A DNA stretch of 64,000 bases from CBDFNC01 sp965249895 (GTDB lineage: Bacteria; Pseudomonadota; Gammaproteobacteria; Enterobacterales; CBDFNC01): positions 496,001-560,000 of the forward strand of contig CBDFNC010000001.1 in NCBI GenBank assembly GCA_965249895.1, in the 5' to 3' direction. The notes beneath the pieces are model-generated. The model was given only the letters and a program-made list of their open reading frames with translations. It searched no databases and was not told where the DNA came from. Each line of letters opens with the position of its first letter. Position 1 is the stretch's first letter. Positions 1-9,130 of the stretch are shown piece by piece. The position numbers and the translations under genes were made by a program.

Positions 1-1088
1 TTGTTTTTCACTAAAGGGAAAGTGTTGCTGGTGGCGGGAATACAAGTAAAGCAATTGCTGTAGTTTGCCTCATGGCTTTCGTCGCTGACATATTCCTGTT
101 CAAGGGAAAGCAAGGCGTATTTACCAATTTGCGCCGTATCTGGGTGAGATTTAAGGCTGAAATTACTCGCGACAAACAGTGATTGGCTTTCACTGGCTCC
201 GGTGATCTTATGGTAGTCCTGCTCCAACAGAGCAATGCGTCTAGCAACCAGGTTTTTGGCCAGATCCGTAAAGTCCCCGGCGACACTGCTATGAGCAAAC
301 CGGGTATTGATCAGCTTGGTATTGTTAGCAAGGCTATGGCTGGCTGTTTTCTTTTTGCTGGAAACCAATTTGGATTGACTGTAATCGTAGTTATTGAGTT
401 CCAGGCTCTTTCCGTGGAAGTTATGCTCAGGTACCCATTGAGTCAGGATTTCCAGGTTTCCATCGGGTGTATTGATAAAATCGAATTCGTTAATGTCGGC
501 ATCTTGGTAGGGACTACTGGCATCATGTAGCAGCAGAGTATGGCCACTTTCGCTTTGCTCGAAATAATAATGAATGCCTTCTTCGGCTAACAGGCGTTCA
601 ATAAAATCGAAATCAGTTTCATTGTACTGAATACAATACTCGCGTTTGGTGGTGGGTAAGCTCGCGGTTTTATATTTACCCTTAAAACCAGCCTCATCAA
701 AAATATCGCAGACAATTTCTTTGCTCGATTTATTCTGGAAAACGCGAGAGTGACAAGTATGTTTTAGCAGCCACAACCAGGGCCTTAACTGCAGTCTATA
801 TTCTTGGAGCTGATTATTGTCGGCGTTGCCCAAAAATTGAATATGGGTAATATAGCCGTGAAAGTGACGTAGTGCCTGGCGTTTTCCACCTTGAGTTAGG
901 TAACGGGTTAACGTCATTTCCTGGCCGAGTTGAGCTTCTGGGTTAAAGTCAGAGCAGACAATTTCAGCTTCAATCTCAAAAGGGACAGATAGGCTTTCGT
1001 TTATTTTTAACCGCTTAATGGCGCTTTCAATATTTTTATAATCTTTAGCAACCAACTTGCGAGTAGATAGGTCGAATTTTTCTGTCAT
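1..1088 (-). CDS. vgrG: Type VI secretion spike protein VgrG (TssI), N-terminal part
   Basis: The frame opens with ATG at 1088 (MTEKFDLSTRKLVAKD) and runs off the left edge of the window without a stop, giving about 362 residues. It reads as the gp27-like N-terminal half of VgrG: RHFHGYITHIQFLG, then LQLRPWLWLLKHTCHSRVFQ, a KEIVCDIFDEAGF stretch, REYCIQYNETDFDFIERLLAEEGI and HYYFEQ, in the usual order of the family. VgrG trimers tip the Hcp tube of the type VI secretion system and carry or recruit effectors. The gp5-like beta-helix and any C-terminal effector extension lie outside the window. No other type VI gene is visible here, so this may be an orphan vgrG island. The gene upstream on the same strand is the unknown interrupted frame at 1249-2511. 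Confidence 0.93.
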   Translation of the reverse strand, partial: MTEKFDLSTRKLVAKDYKNIESAIKRLKINESLSVPFEIEAEIVCSDFNPEAQLGQEMTLTRYLTQGGKRQALRHFHGYITHIQFLGNADNNQLQEYRLQLRPWLWLLKHTCHSRVFQNKSSKEIVCDIFDEAGFKGKYKTASLPTTKREYCIQYNETDFDFIERLLAEEGIHYYFEQSESGHTLLLHDASSPYQDADINEFDFINTPDGNLEILTQWVPEHNFHGKSLELNNYDYSQSKLVSSKKKTASHSLANNTKLINTRFAHSSVAGDFTDLAKNLVARRIALLEQDYHKITGASESQSLFVASNFSLKSHPDTAQIGKYALLSLEQEYVSDESHEANYSNCFTCIPATSNTFPLVKN

Positions 1089-1248
1089 TCGCTGATCCGG
1101 TCTCGTTGTATTCGTATGCAAAAATATTTAGGTTAGCACAGATACAAACTTTTCCTATTCTGTGACGCTGCTACTTCGCTCTCTGTCGCTGTTTAGTTTT
1201 ATAGCGCCCTGTATTAGGCCGCTCCTTGCTCAGTGGCTGCGTAGCAAG

Positions 1249-1734
1249 CTATTCAGGAAGCAGCAATGATTCAAGACCCGCCGCAGTACGTGCAGCGATA
1301 GCACTTGGTGTTGTCATCTCCTTAAGCTTGTTTTTAGCCGTGGTCCCATTAAACAGGTTTTTAACCTGCTGCTTGCGAACCGCCTTTTAAAAGGCTTCTT
1401 CATCGGTGCCCGGGATAAAGTTCTGCTCTCCACGAGCTGCATTTAACACTTGTTTTGCACCTGGCTGGTTGCTCTCCAGTGCTATTTCACAAGTGCTGAT
1501 AAATTCTTTTGCTTCACCCCGTAGTACCGTGTAACCGCTGAGTATGGATTTGTGATGTGATAAAACAGGATCGTCCAATTCAGCACCCGTTATGCGACAT
1601 TTGATCCGTTTAATTCTTCTGACCAGTCGCATTTTACGATTGGGGGTGGGTGGTATAGCGTCAGCTATATTAAGGAAGTTATACGGAGAGCTGTAACAAG
1701 GCATGCATACGATATAAGAGGCTAAAATTGGAAC
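1249..1734 (-). pseudogene. In-frame continuation of the 1735-2511 gene, split by two TAA codons
   Basis: After the TAA that ends the 258-residue frame (1735-1737), the same reading frame continues without a stop for 115 codons (VPILASYIVCMPCYSSPYNF..., internal ATG at 1704) to a second TAA at 1387-1389. It then continues for 45 more codons (KAVRKQQVKNLF...GLESLLLPE) to TAG at 1249-1251. All three pieces share one frame and the last one reads like a natural protein C-terminus. This suggests one gene of about 420 codons with two nonsense codons, or two adjacent small genes in frame by chance (1387-1704 alone would be a 105-residue protein). No family was recognised. It lies directly upstream of vgrG, so an effector or accessory role is possible but unproven. 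Confidence 0.45.
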
Positions 1735-2511
1735 TTATTGCATTTGCATTCTAAACCAGTCCCTGAAGAAACTCTCCCCCACGGTATCCTTTTTTTCGTT
1801 GAGCAAGATGCATTGTTCTTTGAATGCTAAAAACTTCGCTTCCATGACCCACTTGTTATACAAGCCTTTAAAAAAGTTAAAAGCGGCAACGACGGCTTTA
1901 ACTATTCCTGTCACAGTTGCGCCTATACCGGCACTGGTTAGGTTGATTGCCACAACACCACCGTGAACCAGAGCTATCGCCGCATCATGGATGGCGACAT
2001 CACGTATTTCACTTCTTATTTTGTGAATTACATCCGTCCCCACCTTGGTGCTGGCATTCTCCGCCAGGCTTCTGGTGCGATAGTTATTGATCACTTTGGA
2101 GAGTGAGCTGGCTATCTTGGATGCTGCCTGCTTGATATCCTCCAGAGCTGGATCAAGCTTTTCAAATACAGTTTTTACCAGACTTGGAACCATGTCCAAA
2201 ATTCTCTGTTTAATCTGATCCTTAAGTTTCGCGTTATAAACATTGAAATATTCGATTAACTTTTTTTTCACCGACTCGATAATGTTTTCTACCGACCCTT
2301 TCACTGGTTCGATAATGTTATCTACCGTTCGAGTGACTATAGATTTTTCACCCGTTGCAGCTTCCGAAATAGTATCGACCGCTGAATTTATTGTGGAAGC
2401 GCCTTCAACGGAAAGTTCGATTTTTTCAATGGTACTCATGCCGACTAAATTGGTATTAGAAAATAGCTGTAACATGTCCCTGTTAATGGGGGATAACATA
2501 GTTGGGTGCAT
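1735..2511 (-). CDS. Hypothetical 258-residue protein upstream of vgrG
   Basis: Not recognised. The N-terminal half is rich in charged and amphipathic stretches (EKIELSVEGASTINSAVDTISEAATGE..., KKKLIEYFNVYNAKLKDQIKQRILDMV) typical of helical or coiled-coil segments. Residues around 180-215 (AIALVHGGVVAINLTSAG, then IGATVTGIVKAVVAAFNFF) are glycine/alanine-rich and hydrophobic and could insert in or contact a membrane. That layout is seen in some secreted toxins, but no catalytic motif is visible. The start at 2511 (MHPTML) could also be the internal ATG of MSTIEKIEL. The frame ends at a TAA, after which the same frame continues through 1249-1734, so the annotated protein may be a truncated form. 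Neighbour: vgrG, same strand, downstream. Confidence 0.6.
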   Translation of the reverse strand: MHPTMLSPINRDMLQLFSNTNLVGMSTIEKIELSVEGASTINSAVDTISEAATGEKSIVTRTVDNIIEPVKGSVENIIESVKKKLIEYFNVYNAKLKDQIKQRILDMVPSLVKTVFEKLDPALEDIKQAASKIASSLSKVINNYRTRSLAENASTKVGTDVIHKIRSEIRDVAIHDAAIALVHGGVVAINLTSAGIGATVTGIVKAVVAAFNFFKGLYNKWVMEAKFLAFKEQCILLNEKKDTVGESFFRDWFRMQMQ

Positions 2512-2567
2512 AATTAGTGTCCTACTTATGGTTATGAGTTAAAGAACATATATAGGCCATCGCCCTA

Positions 2568-2831
2568 TATACCCAAACTACTTGGAAATGCAGATTCAGA
2601 GTTCAGACAGGATGTCAGAACAAGGCGCAGCGTGCAGGGAATGGCATTCCCTTTTCAAGCGCTGCAACGCAGTGCTGACTTTCTGGTTGAGCTCCCTTCG
2701 GGCAAGGCGAGAAGAGGCCGTCTTCGGCGTTATAAAACCTTGATGTAGAAGACTAGACCTTCGGCTTTATGCCTTGAATCCGGTCACTTATCGACTTGCT
2801 GATCCCCGCATTCCCAAGCAGCTAGGGTATA
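2568..2831. repeat. MITE-like element, copy 1 (264 bp, terminal inverted repeats)
   Basis: The left end TATACCCAAACTACTTGGAA and the right end, read on the opposite strand (TATACCCTAGCTGCTTGGGA), are imperfect inverted repeats of about 24 bp starting TATACCC. The interior has no gene. A second element of almost the same length with the same ends lies at 57729-57994. Both interiors also share a TCAGAACAAGGC segment. Short, non-coding and inverted-repeat bounded, these fit non-autonomous transposable elements. The rest of 2512-2997 holds no recognisable gene. Confidence 0.75.
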
Positions 2832-2997
2832 TGCTATTTAAGGCAGAGATCACTGGTAAAACACTAAACCCAGACCACCTGGTTGTTTTTCCACCTTACA
2901 ATAGTGGACTCTGTTTAACTTACCCAATTGCTGTGTAAATAAAGGCCTTCAGTAAGTGAGATAGAGCCACTCAATACTGGAAACCAGGAGCAAAAAT

Positions 2998-4152
2998 TTA
3001 TCTTTTAGCGGAGGGGGATGGTGACTCCTCGACCGATTTTCCTTGCGCTCGAATGGTTGTGCCATCGGTGCCATAGACTTCACTTGCCATTTCCATCAGT
3101 ACAAATGGGATAGCCTGATCGATACGCTGCGCCTGCTCGAAATTGATGGCGATATCGGGTGGCGATATGACGCCAACGGGTAGGTCGCCTGGTGTCGTTT
3201 CACCACGTATTACCTTAAGGCCATATAAGGCTGCCTGGTGGGCGTTATTAACAAAGCTGGCGCCGAATGACATAAGCGCACTGTCTTGACCTTGTCGAAC
3301 GACATCTGGGACTGCCGAAATTAATGCCAATTTTCGCGAGTACTGGTTAATTTCATCCACTCTCGCCAGTAAACTAGAGCTACCCGTTAGCCATAGCACA
3401 GTCTTTTTCAGCTCAACATCTTCTTGTTGTAACTCTGTGATCCCCTTTTGCATAGCGACTTTCAGCGTATGAGATGGATCGTCTTCTTGTACAACAATAG
3501 GCACTATTTTTAACCCTGAACGCTGGGCAACTTTCTTTAACGGCAAATATTGGGTTAGGTACGCGCTCATATTAGCTTTGGCATAAAGGACGCCGATTTG
3601 TTGCAATTCAGGATTGAAGCGCTTCAAAAATGCCAATGTGACATCTGAAGGTAGGTTTAAAGAAGTAAAAGCAAAGTTATCACCTGACCCTTGGTAATCG
3701 GTAATCAACCCAAGTTGAACCGGGTCTTTAGCATTGACTGATACGACAGGTAACTTACCTCCTCGATAGGCTCTTCGCACGGATACAGTGGCCTTGGAGC
3801 CCAATGTATAAATAAGATGAACTTGTTTTTCTGCGTCAGTTAATAATCTAGCTAACGCATCGGATCCTGTGGGTAACAGACGTACCACTAGATGAGCTTG
3901 TGGTAGCTCACGACTAAAAACACCCATAAGGGTGGCGAGGGCAATATCGTAGGATTTGGACTTACGGGATACGATAAACATCACCTTTGGTACAGACTGA
4001 GCCGGTACAAAGGTGACCCCTTCGGCACTGGTTTGGGCCTGCCAATGACTGGAGTGCTCTGGTTGTAGATCTTCTCCCAGCCATTCGGGCCATTGAGGTG
4101 CGGCGAGCAGGTTTGAATTCCAAAGCAAAAGTAGCAAGAATAATTGCTTCAT
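2998..4152 (-). CDS. Periplasmic substrate-binding protein, ABC_sub_bind (TrpX-like) family
   Basis: This 384-residue protein has a clear signal peptide (MKQLFLLLLLWNSNLLAA). The two-lobed binding-protein pattern of the ABC_sub_bind family follows: VHLIYTLGSKATVSVRRA, KLPVVSVNAKDPVQLGL, QQIGVLYAKANMSAY and GLKVIRGETTPGDLPVG. Members bind small ligands outside the inner membrane, usually for ABC importers. No ABC permease or ATPase is adjacent. Instead the gene overlaps the upstream MFS transporter by the four bases ATGA, so it is translationally coupled to it. It may sense or deliver the ligand of that transporter. It differs from the shorter TrpX-like protein at 37931-38899, which does sit with its permease and ATPase. 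Last gene of the three-gene operon 2998-7525. Confidence 0.8.
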   Translation of the reverse strand: MKQLFLLLLLWNSNLLAAPQWPEWLGEDLQPEHSSHWQAQTSAEGVTFVPAQSVPKVMFIVSRKSKSYDIALATLMGVFSRELPQAHLVVRLLPTGSDALARLLTDAEKQVHLIYTLGSKATVSVRRAYRGGKLPVVSVNAKDPVQLGLITDYQGSGDNFAFTSLNLPSDVTLAFLKRFNPELQQIGVLYAKANMSAYLTQYLPLKKVAQRSGLKIVPIVVQEDDPSHTLKVAMQKGITELQQEDVELKKTVLWLTGSSSLLARVDEINQYSRKLALISAVPDVVRQGQDSALMSFGASFVNNAHQAALYGLKVIRGETTPGDLPVGVISPPDIAINFEQAQRIDQAIPFVLMEMASEVYGTDGTTIRAQGKSVEESPSPSAKR

Positions 4153-6362
4153 GATTTCACCCCTTTGGCTGTATTGCGATCAAATATGACAAAAAGTAAA
4201 AAAGCGAAGATAAAGAATCCGGCTAAGGTGAGTAGTGCTGGCACAGCCCCCAGTGAGATGATCATCTGTCCCACTACTAGGGATCCCAACACATGGCCAA
4301 AGCGTTCAAGAAAGCGATAGGTGGCGGCGGTGGTCGAATCAGAGTCATTCAGGTTAACTGCACCAGTAACTACATGGGTGACTACTGGCGCGTTAATTAA
4401 ACCGTGGGACAAACCCATGATCATCATGGATAGGGTCATAAAAACGATGACCTGCCAGTCCAGATCCATGGTAAGGGAAAAAGCGAGTACCGCCAGAGAT
4501 AATGCGGCCAGAAAACTCCCCAAGCTAAGGGCTACTTTGCTGCTTCCCAGCTTATCCACCCAGGGACCAACTTTATGACTGCTCACTAGTACAACGACTG
4601 CGTAGGCCATCAGAACCTGACCTATGCTTTCCTCACTGATACCCTGCTGTGCGAGCAACAAGGGGACCGCGAAAAACACTATGCCAGTCAGGGCTGCTTT
4701 AGTTGGAATACCCACTAATAACATAGTGCGTACAAAGGCGGGGATATGGAGTAAATGCCAGGAGTCCCTCAACATACCGGAGACATTGGAGATCAATGAA
4801 CCTTGCGCGTCCAGGTTCGGCTTCATGGAGGGTAATATTAAGCTGAAAATAGCCATACCAATGCCGATACATGCCGCCAGGACAAATATTCCCTGGTCAC
4901 CGAGATAATTGGCGAGCAAAGCGCCGATGGCTGCCCCTGTGATAAATCCGGCGTTAAAGCAGAAGACGATTATACCCGCAGCTTGAGTTTTATTTTTCTT
5001 ATCACTGAACCTGAAAATGTAGCCCTGAACGGAAATGAAAATAAGTGCTTGCCCTATGCCCGATATTAATCGGGCTGCCAACACACCTTCTATGCTGGTG
5101 CCAAAGGCCAGCAATACACAACCCAGGCTGGAGAGCAGTATGCCCACAATCAATACTCGGCGAATGTTATAAATTTCAATAAATCTGGCGGCTGGCAATA
5201 AGGTTAAGGCAAAGCCTAAAAAGTACAGGGTAAAAAACAGTGCCGATGCACTTGTGCCCATGCCAGCAGTTTGTGCGATTGAGGTTAAGTACTGAGGCAT
5301 AATAGGTACCATTAATGCCTCCATTAAGACCGCCCCTAAAAATAGCGGCTTAATTCTTTCGAGTACCGAATCGGTACTGCTTTGATCGACTTCACCACTG
5401 AGTAAGCGAATAAATACGAAGCAAACCAAGCCACAGGAAAAAAATAATATGGCAAAGTTCTTCAGTATCAAAGCTAGCTGGGTGACCACGATCTCGGCCT
5501 GGTAGGATAATCTCACTTCACCAAACTCCGACGTCATTATCGAATAGTCCAATGCGTTCGTTTCCGACAGTATTGGCACTATTTGCGCCTCTTGCTGGCT
5601 GTTTGCTACTAAGGTATCGCTGTTATATACCGCAATTTCAGCGACTTCTGGGTGTGCATGGCGGAAATTATCCAACATGGTCTCCACACCGTTGATCAAA
5701 CGTTTGTCCACATTGTATTCGAGGATTGGCGCCAGGCGTTGGCTAACCACATCCGCCAAGGAAACGGCCTTACTCTGCAACCCGTCCCGGTAGAGACTAC
5801 CGACCAGCACAATGACGGCCAGCGCCATGGTAAAAAAGACCAGAGTAAAACTGGTTAGATAGACTTTACGTTGACTACTTTTTAATACACTGCCAATAAA
5901 GACGAGCAAGAGTACGGCAATAAACCAAAGCATGGGATAAAAGCTCTTAGTAACCGATTCGGTCACCACCTGGTCACTCAATACAACATAAAGCGTTCCC
6001 ACTTGAGAGAACTTGTTGTTTAGTGGAATTGACAAGCTAGTTTGATCTTCAGCAGCATCGCCAAATCGATAGAGCTCTGCCTGGCCGGCAACTAACCTCA
6101 AACCAGTTACCGATTCATCCGAATCCACTATAGGTTGGAGCACCTGATTTAACCCGCCAATATCTGTTAACGGCACACCTGAACTAAGGATTTGCTCTAT
6201 ACCAAGGCGGGCGGCTTCGGTTTGGGCAACGACGGTTTCCATGGTCAACAGGCGGTAGCTTTTTAGCGCTTGTGCATAACCGACGACAAACACCAGGAGT
6301 AAGGATAAGGCGACTATGGTTAGGCCGAGTAAGAGCCGAATATTATTTTTGAAGAGTCTCAC
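4149..6362 (-). CDS. MFS transporter with N-terminal periplasmic sensor-like region
   Basis: 737 residues. The N-terminus looks like a sensor. A membrane segment near residues 10-30 is followed by a periplasmic stretch to about 145 (with SIPLNNKFSQVGTLYVVLSD), two membrane segments (about 146-190), a second soluble stretch to about 290 and another membrane segment. From about residue 340 it becomes a typical major facilitator permease (LFLGAVLMEALMVPIMPQYL, FTLYFLGFALTLLPAARFIE, GVLAARLISGIGQALIF). The start is GTG at 6362, overlapping the stop of the ATP-grasp gene (GTGA). Its own stop overlaps the binding-protein start (ATGA). A sensor-type front fused to an MFS permease is unusual; the substrate is unknown. 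The operon suggests export or import of a peptide-like compound made by the ATP-grasp enzyme. Confidence 0.82.
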   Translation of the reverse strand: MRLFKNNIRLLLGLTIVALSLLLVFVVGYAQALKSYRLLTMETVVAQTEAARLGIEQILSSGVPLTDIGGLNQVLQPIVDSDESVTGLRLVAGQAELYRFGDAAEDQTSLSIPLNNKFSQVGTLYVVLSDQVVTESVTKSFYPMLWFIAVLLLVFIGSVLKSSQRKVYLTSFTLVFFTMALAVIVLVGSLYRDGLQSKAVSLADVVSQRLAPILEYNVDKRLINGVETMLDNFRHAHPEVAEIAVYNSDTLVANSQQEAQIVPILSETNALDYSIMTSEFGEVRLSYQAEIVVTQLALILKNFAILFFSCGLVCFVFIRLLSGEVDQSSTDSVLERIKPLFLGAVLMEALMVPIMPQYLTSIAQTAGMGTSASALFFTLYFLGFALTLLPAARFIEIYNIRRVLIVGILLSSLGCVLLAFGTSIEGVLAARLISGIGQALIFISVQGYIFRFSDKKNKTQAAGIIVFCFNAGFITGAAIGALLANYLGDQGIFVLAACIGIGMAIFSLILPSMKPNLDAQGSLISNVSGMLRDSWHLLHIPAFVRTMLLVGIPTKAALTGIVFFAVPLLLAQQGISEESIGQVLMAYAVVVLVSSHKVGPWVDKLGSSKVALSLGSFLAALSLAVLAFSLTMDLDWQVIVFMTLSMMIMGLSHGLINAPVVTHVVTGAVNLNDSDSTTAATYRFLERFGHVLGSLVVGQMIISLGAVPALLTLAGFFIFAFLLFVIFDRNTAKGVKS

Positions 6363-7525
6363 TGTGGCTCCCTGGTATTTGCTAATTCAAAAAAATCATG
6401 GTTAAGACAGTGGGATAATGTTGAAGGCCTGTGTTCTTGCAGATAAACAAGCCGATTGAATACCAGGGATTGTATTAGGTCGCTATAGCTCATACCTTCT
6501 CTTTGAATATCATGACAAACTATATTCAATTGCTCGCCCCGGGGGCGTTTTAAGTCTGGCTTAGGGTTGGTTTCAAGCACATATAGCTTGCCCCTATCGT
6601 CCATTCTTAAATCGACACGAACCAGAGTATGCAGGCCCAGCAAGGTAAAAATTTTACAACCTAGTCTGGCGATAGATTGGCGTAGTTCAGGTTCTTCAAC
6701 CTTAAGCAGGCGCTCTCCCGTAATAGGCCTGACATCCATAGAAGTAAAAATCAGCTCTTCTTTCCCCAGAATTCGCTCGGTAATAGAGAAGGCAAAAGGC
6801 TGTTCATGCTGGTGCAACTTGTCTTGTTTAAACACGACCGGGCCTGCGACGGCAACCACAAATTCTCGTCCGGGCAACAGGGGTTCAATCATTACCATGT
6901 TATTGGTGGCTTTATGTACTTTGGTTACAACCTCAGCTAATCCAGCACGGTCGTTAACGGGGTAGACATGAATCGATGCGCGTCCTGAAACCGGCTTTAC
7001 GACAAAACTGCTACCGAATTCTTGTTCAAATCGATCCAATCTCGACTGGTTGGCTTCTTCTTCTATACTCTCGTCCAAACCAATTGTAATAAAGGGGGCG
7101 GTAGGAATTCCTGCGGCATGAATTTCATGTTTAAACAAGTGTTTGTTATCCAATACACCGGCCTTCATCGGCGAATGACCCACATAGGGTATGCCCAACA
7201 TTTCAAGCAGAGATGGCAAATGACACATAGGATCAAATCCCTGAAGGCCGCCACTGTTATTGATTACCAAATCTATCTTTAACGCCTTTAATTGTGATGC
7301 CAACTCGATGTTTTCCGGTAATAACTCTATGTGTTTAAAGCCCGAGTCACTCAGTGTTTGAGCGATATCATCGGCTACAGATTGGTAGGTTTTGGTGGAG
7401 CGAGGGCTTAAATTTTGATACATATAATTTTCGGCTCGTGTTTTTTCTCCGCCGTGTACTACCGCTATTCTCAGTGATTCCCGTATCCATTGAAGTTGCT
7501 GTTGTGTATATGGACTTTTCTTCAC
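6359..7525 (-). CDS. ATP-grasp ligase, D-alanine-D-alanine ligase-like
   Basis: 388 residues with the D-Ala-D-Ala ligase-type ATP-grasp layout. The N-terminal domain has RIAVVHGGEKTRAENY and LVINNSGGLQGFDP, and the central region has PSLLEMLGIPYVGHSP and DNKHLFKHEIHAAGIPTAPF. The ATP-binding part has SSFVVKPVSGRAS and MVMIEPLLPGREFVVAVAG, and the metal-binding end has LVRVDLRMDDRGKLYVLETNPKPDL. Such enzymes join a carboxylate to an amine or amino acid through an acyl-phosphate. It is longer than and divergent from housekeeping Ddl, and it is not next to cell-wall genes. It is the first gene of an overlapping operon with an MFS transporter and a binding protein, so it probably makes or modifies a transported metabolite. 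The product cannot be named from sequence. Confidence 0.82.
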   Translation of the reverse strand: MKKSPYTQQQLQWIRESLRIAVVHGGEKTRAENYMYQNLSPRSTKTYQSVADDIAQTLSDSGFKHIELLPENIELASQLKALKIDLVINNSGGLQGFDPMCHLPSLLEMLGIPYVGHSPMKAGVLDNKHLFKHEIHAAGIPTAPFITIGLDESIEEEANQSRLDRFEQEFGSSFVVKPVSGRASIHVYPVNDRAGLAEVVTKVHKATNNMVMIEPLLPGREFVVAVAGPVVFKQDKLHQHEQPFAFSITERILGKEELIFTSMDVRPITGERLLKVEEPELRQSIARLGCKIFTLLGLHTLVRVDLRMDDRGKLYVLETNPKPDLKRPRGEQLNIVCHDIQREGMSYSDLIQSLVFNRLVYLQEHRPSTLSHCLNHDFFELANTREPQ

Positions 7526-7841
7526 GTTTGCATCCTGACTAATAATTTTGACTGGTTTTATTATTGCGTCGAAAAGGCTTTTTCGCTGATGTTTTTAACA
7601 TTAGAGGTGTAGCTGGTTGTTTATAAGGTGTTTATTTTTATACCCTGACGTCGAACCCAGTGACCAGTGTAGTTCACTTTAAAAAATGCCAATGCAAAGA
7701 AGGTGTTTGTTTTTTATCCATATTGTTTTGGTTTGGAATGCGAGCCTGGCGGAAAAGTGAAGATATGAACTGCATTTTGTTTAAATTCACATCCTAAATT
7801 ACGCTTAGTAAGGGAGTTCAAAGTGTAATAAGGGATTAAAC
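7526..7841. other. Intergenic region between divergent operons
   Basis: About 315 bases separate the ATP-grasp operon (leftward) from manA (rightward). It must hold both promoters. The sequence is AT-rich (for example TTATTTTTATACCCTG near 7630), but no promoter, operator or RNA can be assigned with confidence. Confidence 0.4.
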
Positions 7842-9038
7842 ATGGCCAGGAAGCTATATCCGCTACAAGGCATCGCGCAACATTACGCTTGGGGTGGTGA
7901 GTCGTACATTCCAGACCTTATTAGCAGTTCTAATAAACAACACAAGCCCTTTGCTGAGCTATGGTTTGGCGCTCACCATAAGGCGCCTTCCATAATAATC
8001 ACAGAGTCTGGGGCTCAAGCTCTGGATATATGGCTAACAAAACATCACTCGGCGCTGGGGGCTGATTTATCCACTATCTATAAGGAGTTGCCTTTTCTGC
8101 TTAAGGTGCTCGACGTAGAGCATATGCTTTCCATTCAAATACACCCCTCAAAAAAGGAAGCCGAAGAAGGGTTTCATCGAGAAGAAGAAGCTGGAATTCC
8201 GCTGAATTCATCAGAACGTAACTACAAGGATAAAAACCACAAACCAGAAATCATGTTAGCGCTGACGGACTTCTGGCTGTTACATGGGTTTAAAAGTGAA
8301 GAAAGGATCCGTCAGCAATTACTGCATACACCTGAGTTAAGGTGTTTAACCCAATACTTGTATAAGGGGGGGATCAAATGCCTGTACGAGTATGTGATGA
8401 AACTGGAGCAAAGTGAGGTTGCCCAAATACTACAACCTTTGATGGACAGGCTGATGCCCGATTATCAGGCCGGAAAGTTGGCTATCAATACTCCTGACTA
8501 TTGGGCGGCGCAGGCGGTAGATGAGATGATGCAGTTAGACAGAGGTATCTTTTCAATTTATCTGTTTAATCTGGTTCTGGTACCTAAAGGTAAGGCTATT
8601 TTTCAGAATTCTGGTGTGCCGCACGCTTATTTACATGGTCACAATGTGGAATTAATGGCCAATTCTGACAACGTGTTAAGAGGCGGCTTAACGCCTAAAT
8701 ACATAAATACGGAAGAGTTACTTAGTCATATCGACTATTTACCCATTAGCCCATGTATTATTGAACCTGCGCGGTTGGAATCAGGACTGTGCTTTTATCC
8801 TACTCCAATACCCAGTGACTTCTCCCTTTATTGCGCCGAGCTGGGTGCCCTGGAAGTGATCCAGCATATTAGCGTTGGAGCGCAGATACTATTAGTCATG
8901 TATGGGGAGTATACAATCGCGCGGGATGAAGAATCGTTACAGCTTATGCATGGTGAGAGTGTGCTAATCGAGCATGGTACAGACTGTCGTTTGGAGTGTA
9001 GAGAGGCTGGTTTGATGGTGATTGCGTCGGTTTATTAA
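7842..9038 (+). CDS. manA: Mannose-6-phosphate isomerase, type I
   Basis: 398 residues. It is a zinc enzyme interconverting mannose-6-phosphate and fructose-6-phosphate in the cytoplasm, feeding GDP-mannose synthesis or mannose use. Family hallmarks are in order: GIAQHYAWGG at the start, FAELWFGAHHKAPS, LPFLLKVLDVEHMLSIQIHP (metal ligands Q and H), NHKPEIMLALTDFWLLHGF (Glu ligand) and IFQNSGVPHAYLHGHNVELMANSDN (His ligand and active-site Arg region downstream in VLRGGLTPKY). The start at 7842 is preceded by AAGGGA about 7 bases upstream. It stands alone, transcribed away from the ATP-grasp operon. Usual length for the family, intact. Confidence 0.95.
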   Translation: MARKLYPLQGIAQHYAWGGESYIPDLISSSNKQHKPFAELWFGAHHKAPSIIITESGAQALDIWLTKHHSALGADLSTIYKELPFLLKVLDVEHMLSIQIHPSKKEAEEGFHREEEAGIPLNSSERNYKDKNHKPEIMLALTDFWLLHGFKSEERIRQQLLHTPELRCLTQYLYKGGIKCLYEYVMKLEQSEVAQILQPLMDRLMPDYQAGKLAINTPDYWAAQAVDEMMQLDRGIFSIYLFNLVLVPKGKAIFQNSGVPHAYLHGHNVELMANSDNVLRGGLTPKYINTEELLSHIDYLPISPCIIEPARLESGLCFYPTPIPSDFSLYCAELGALEVIQHISVGAQILLVMYGEYTIARDEESLQLMHGESVLIEHGTDCRLECREAGLMVIASVY

Positions 9039-9130
9039 AGTCATCCCTGATTTCAGGTGATTTAGAAGCTTATCCGGGTGACAAAGAAAATTTGTTGTAT
9101 CGCCAATCCGTGGCAATATTTGAGGGTGGT

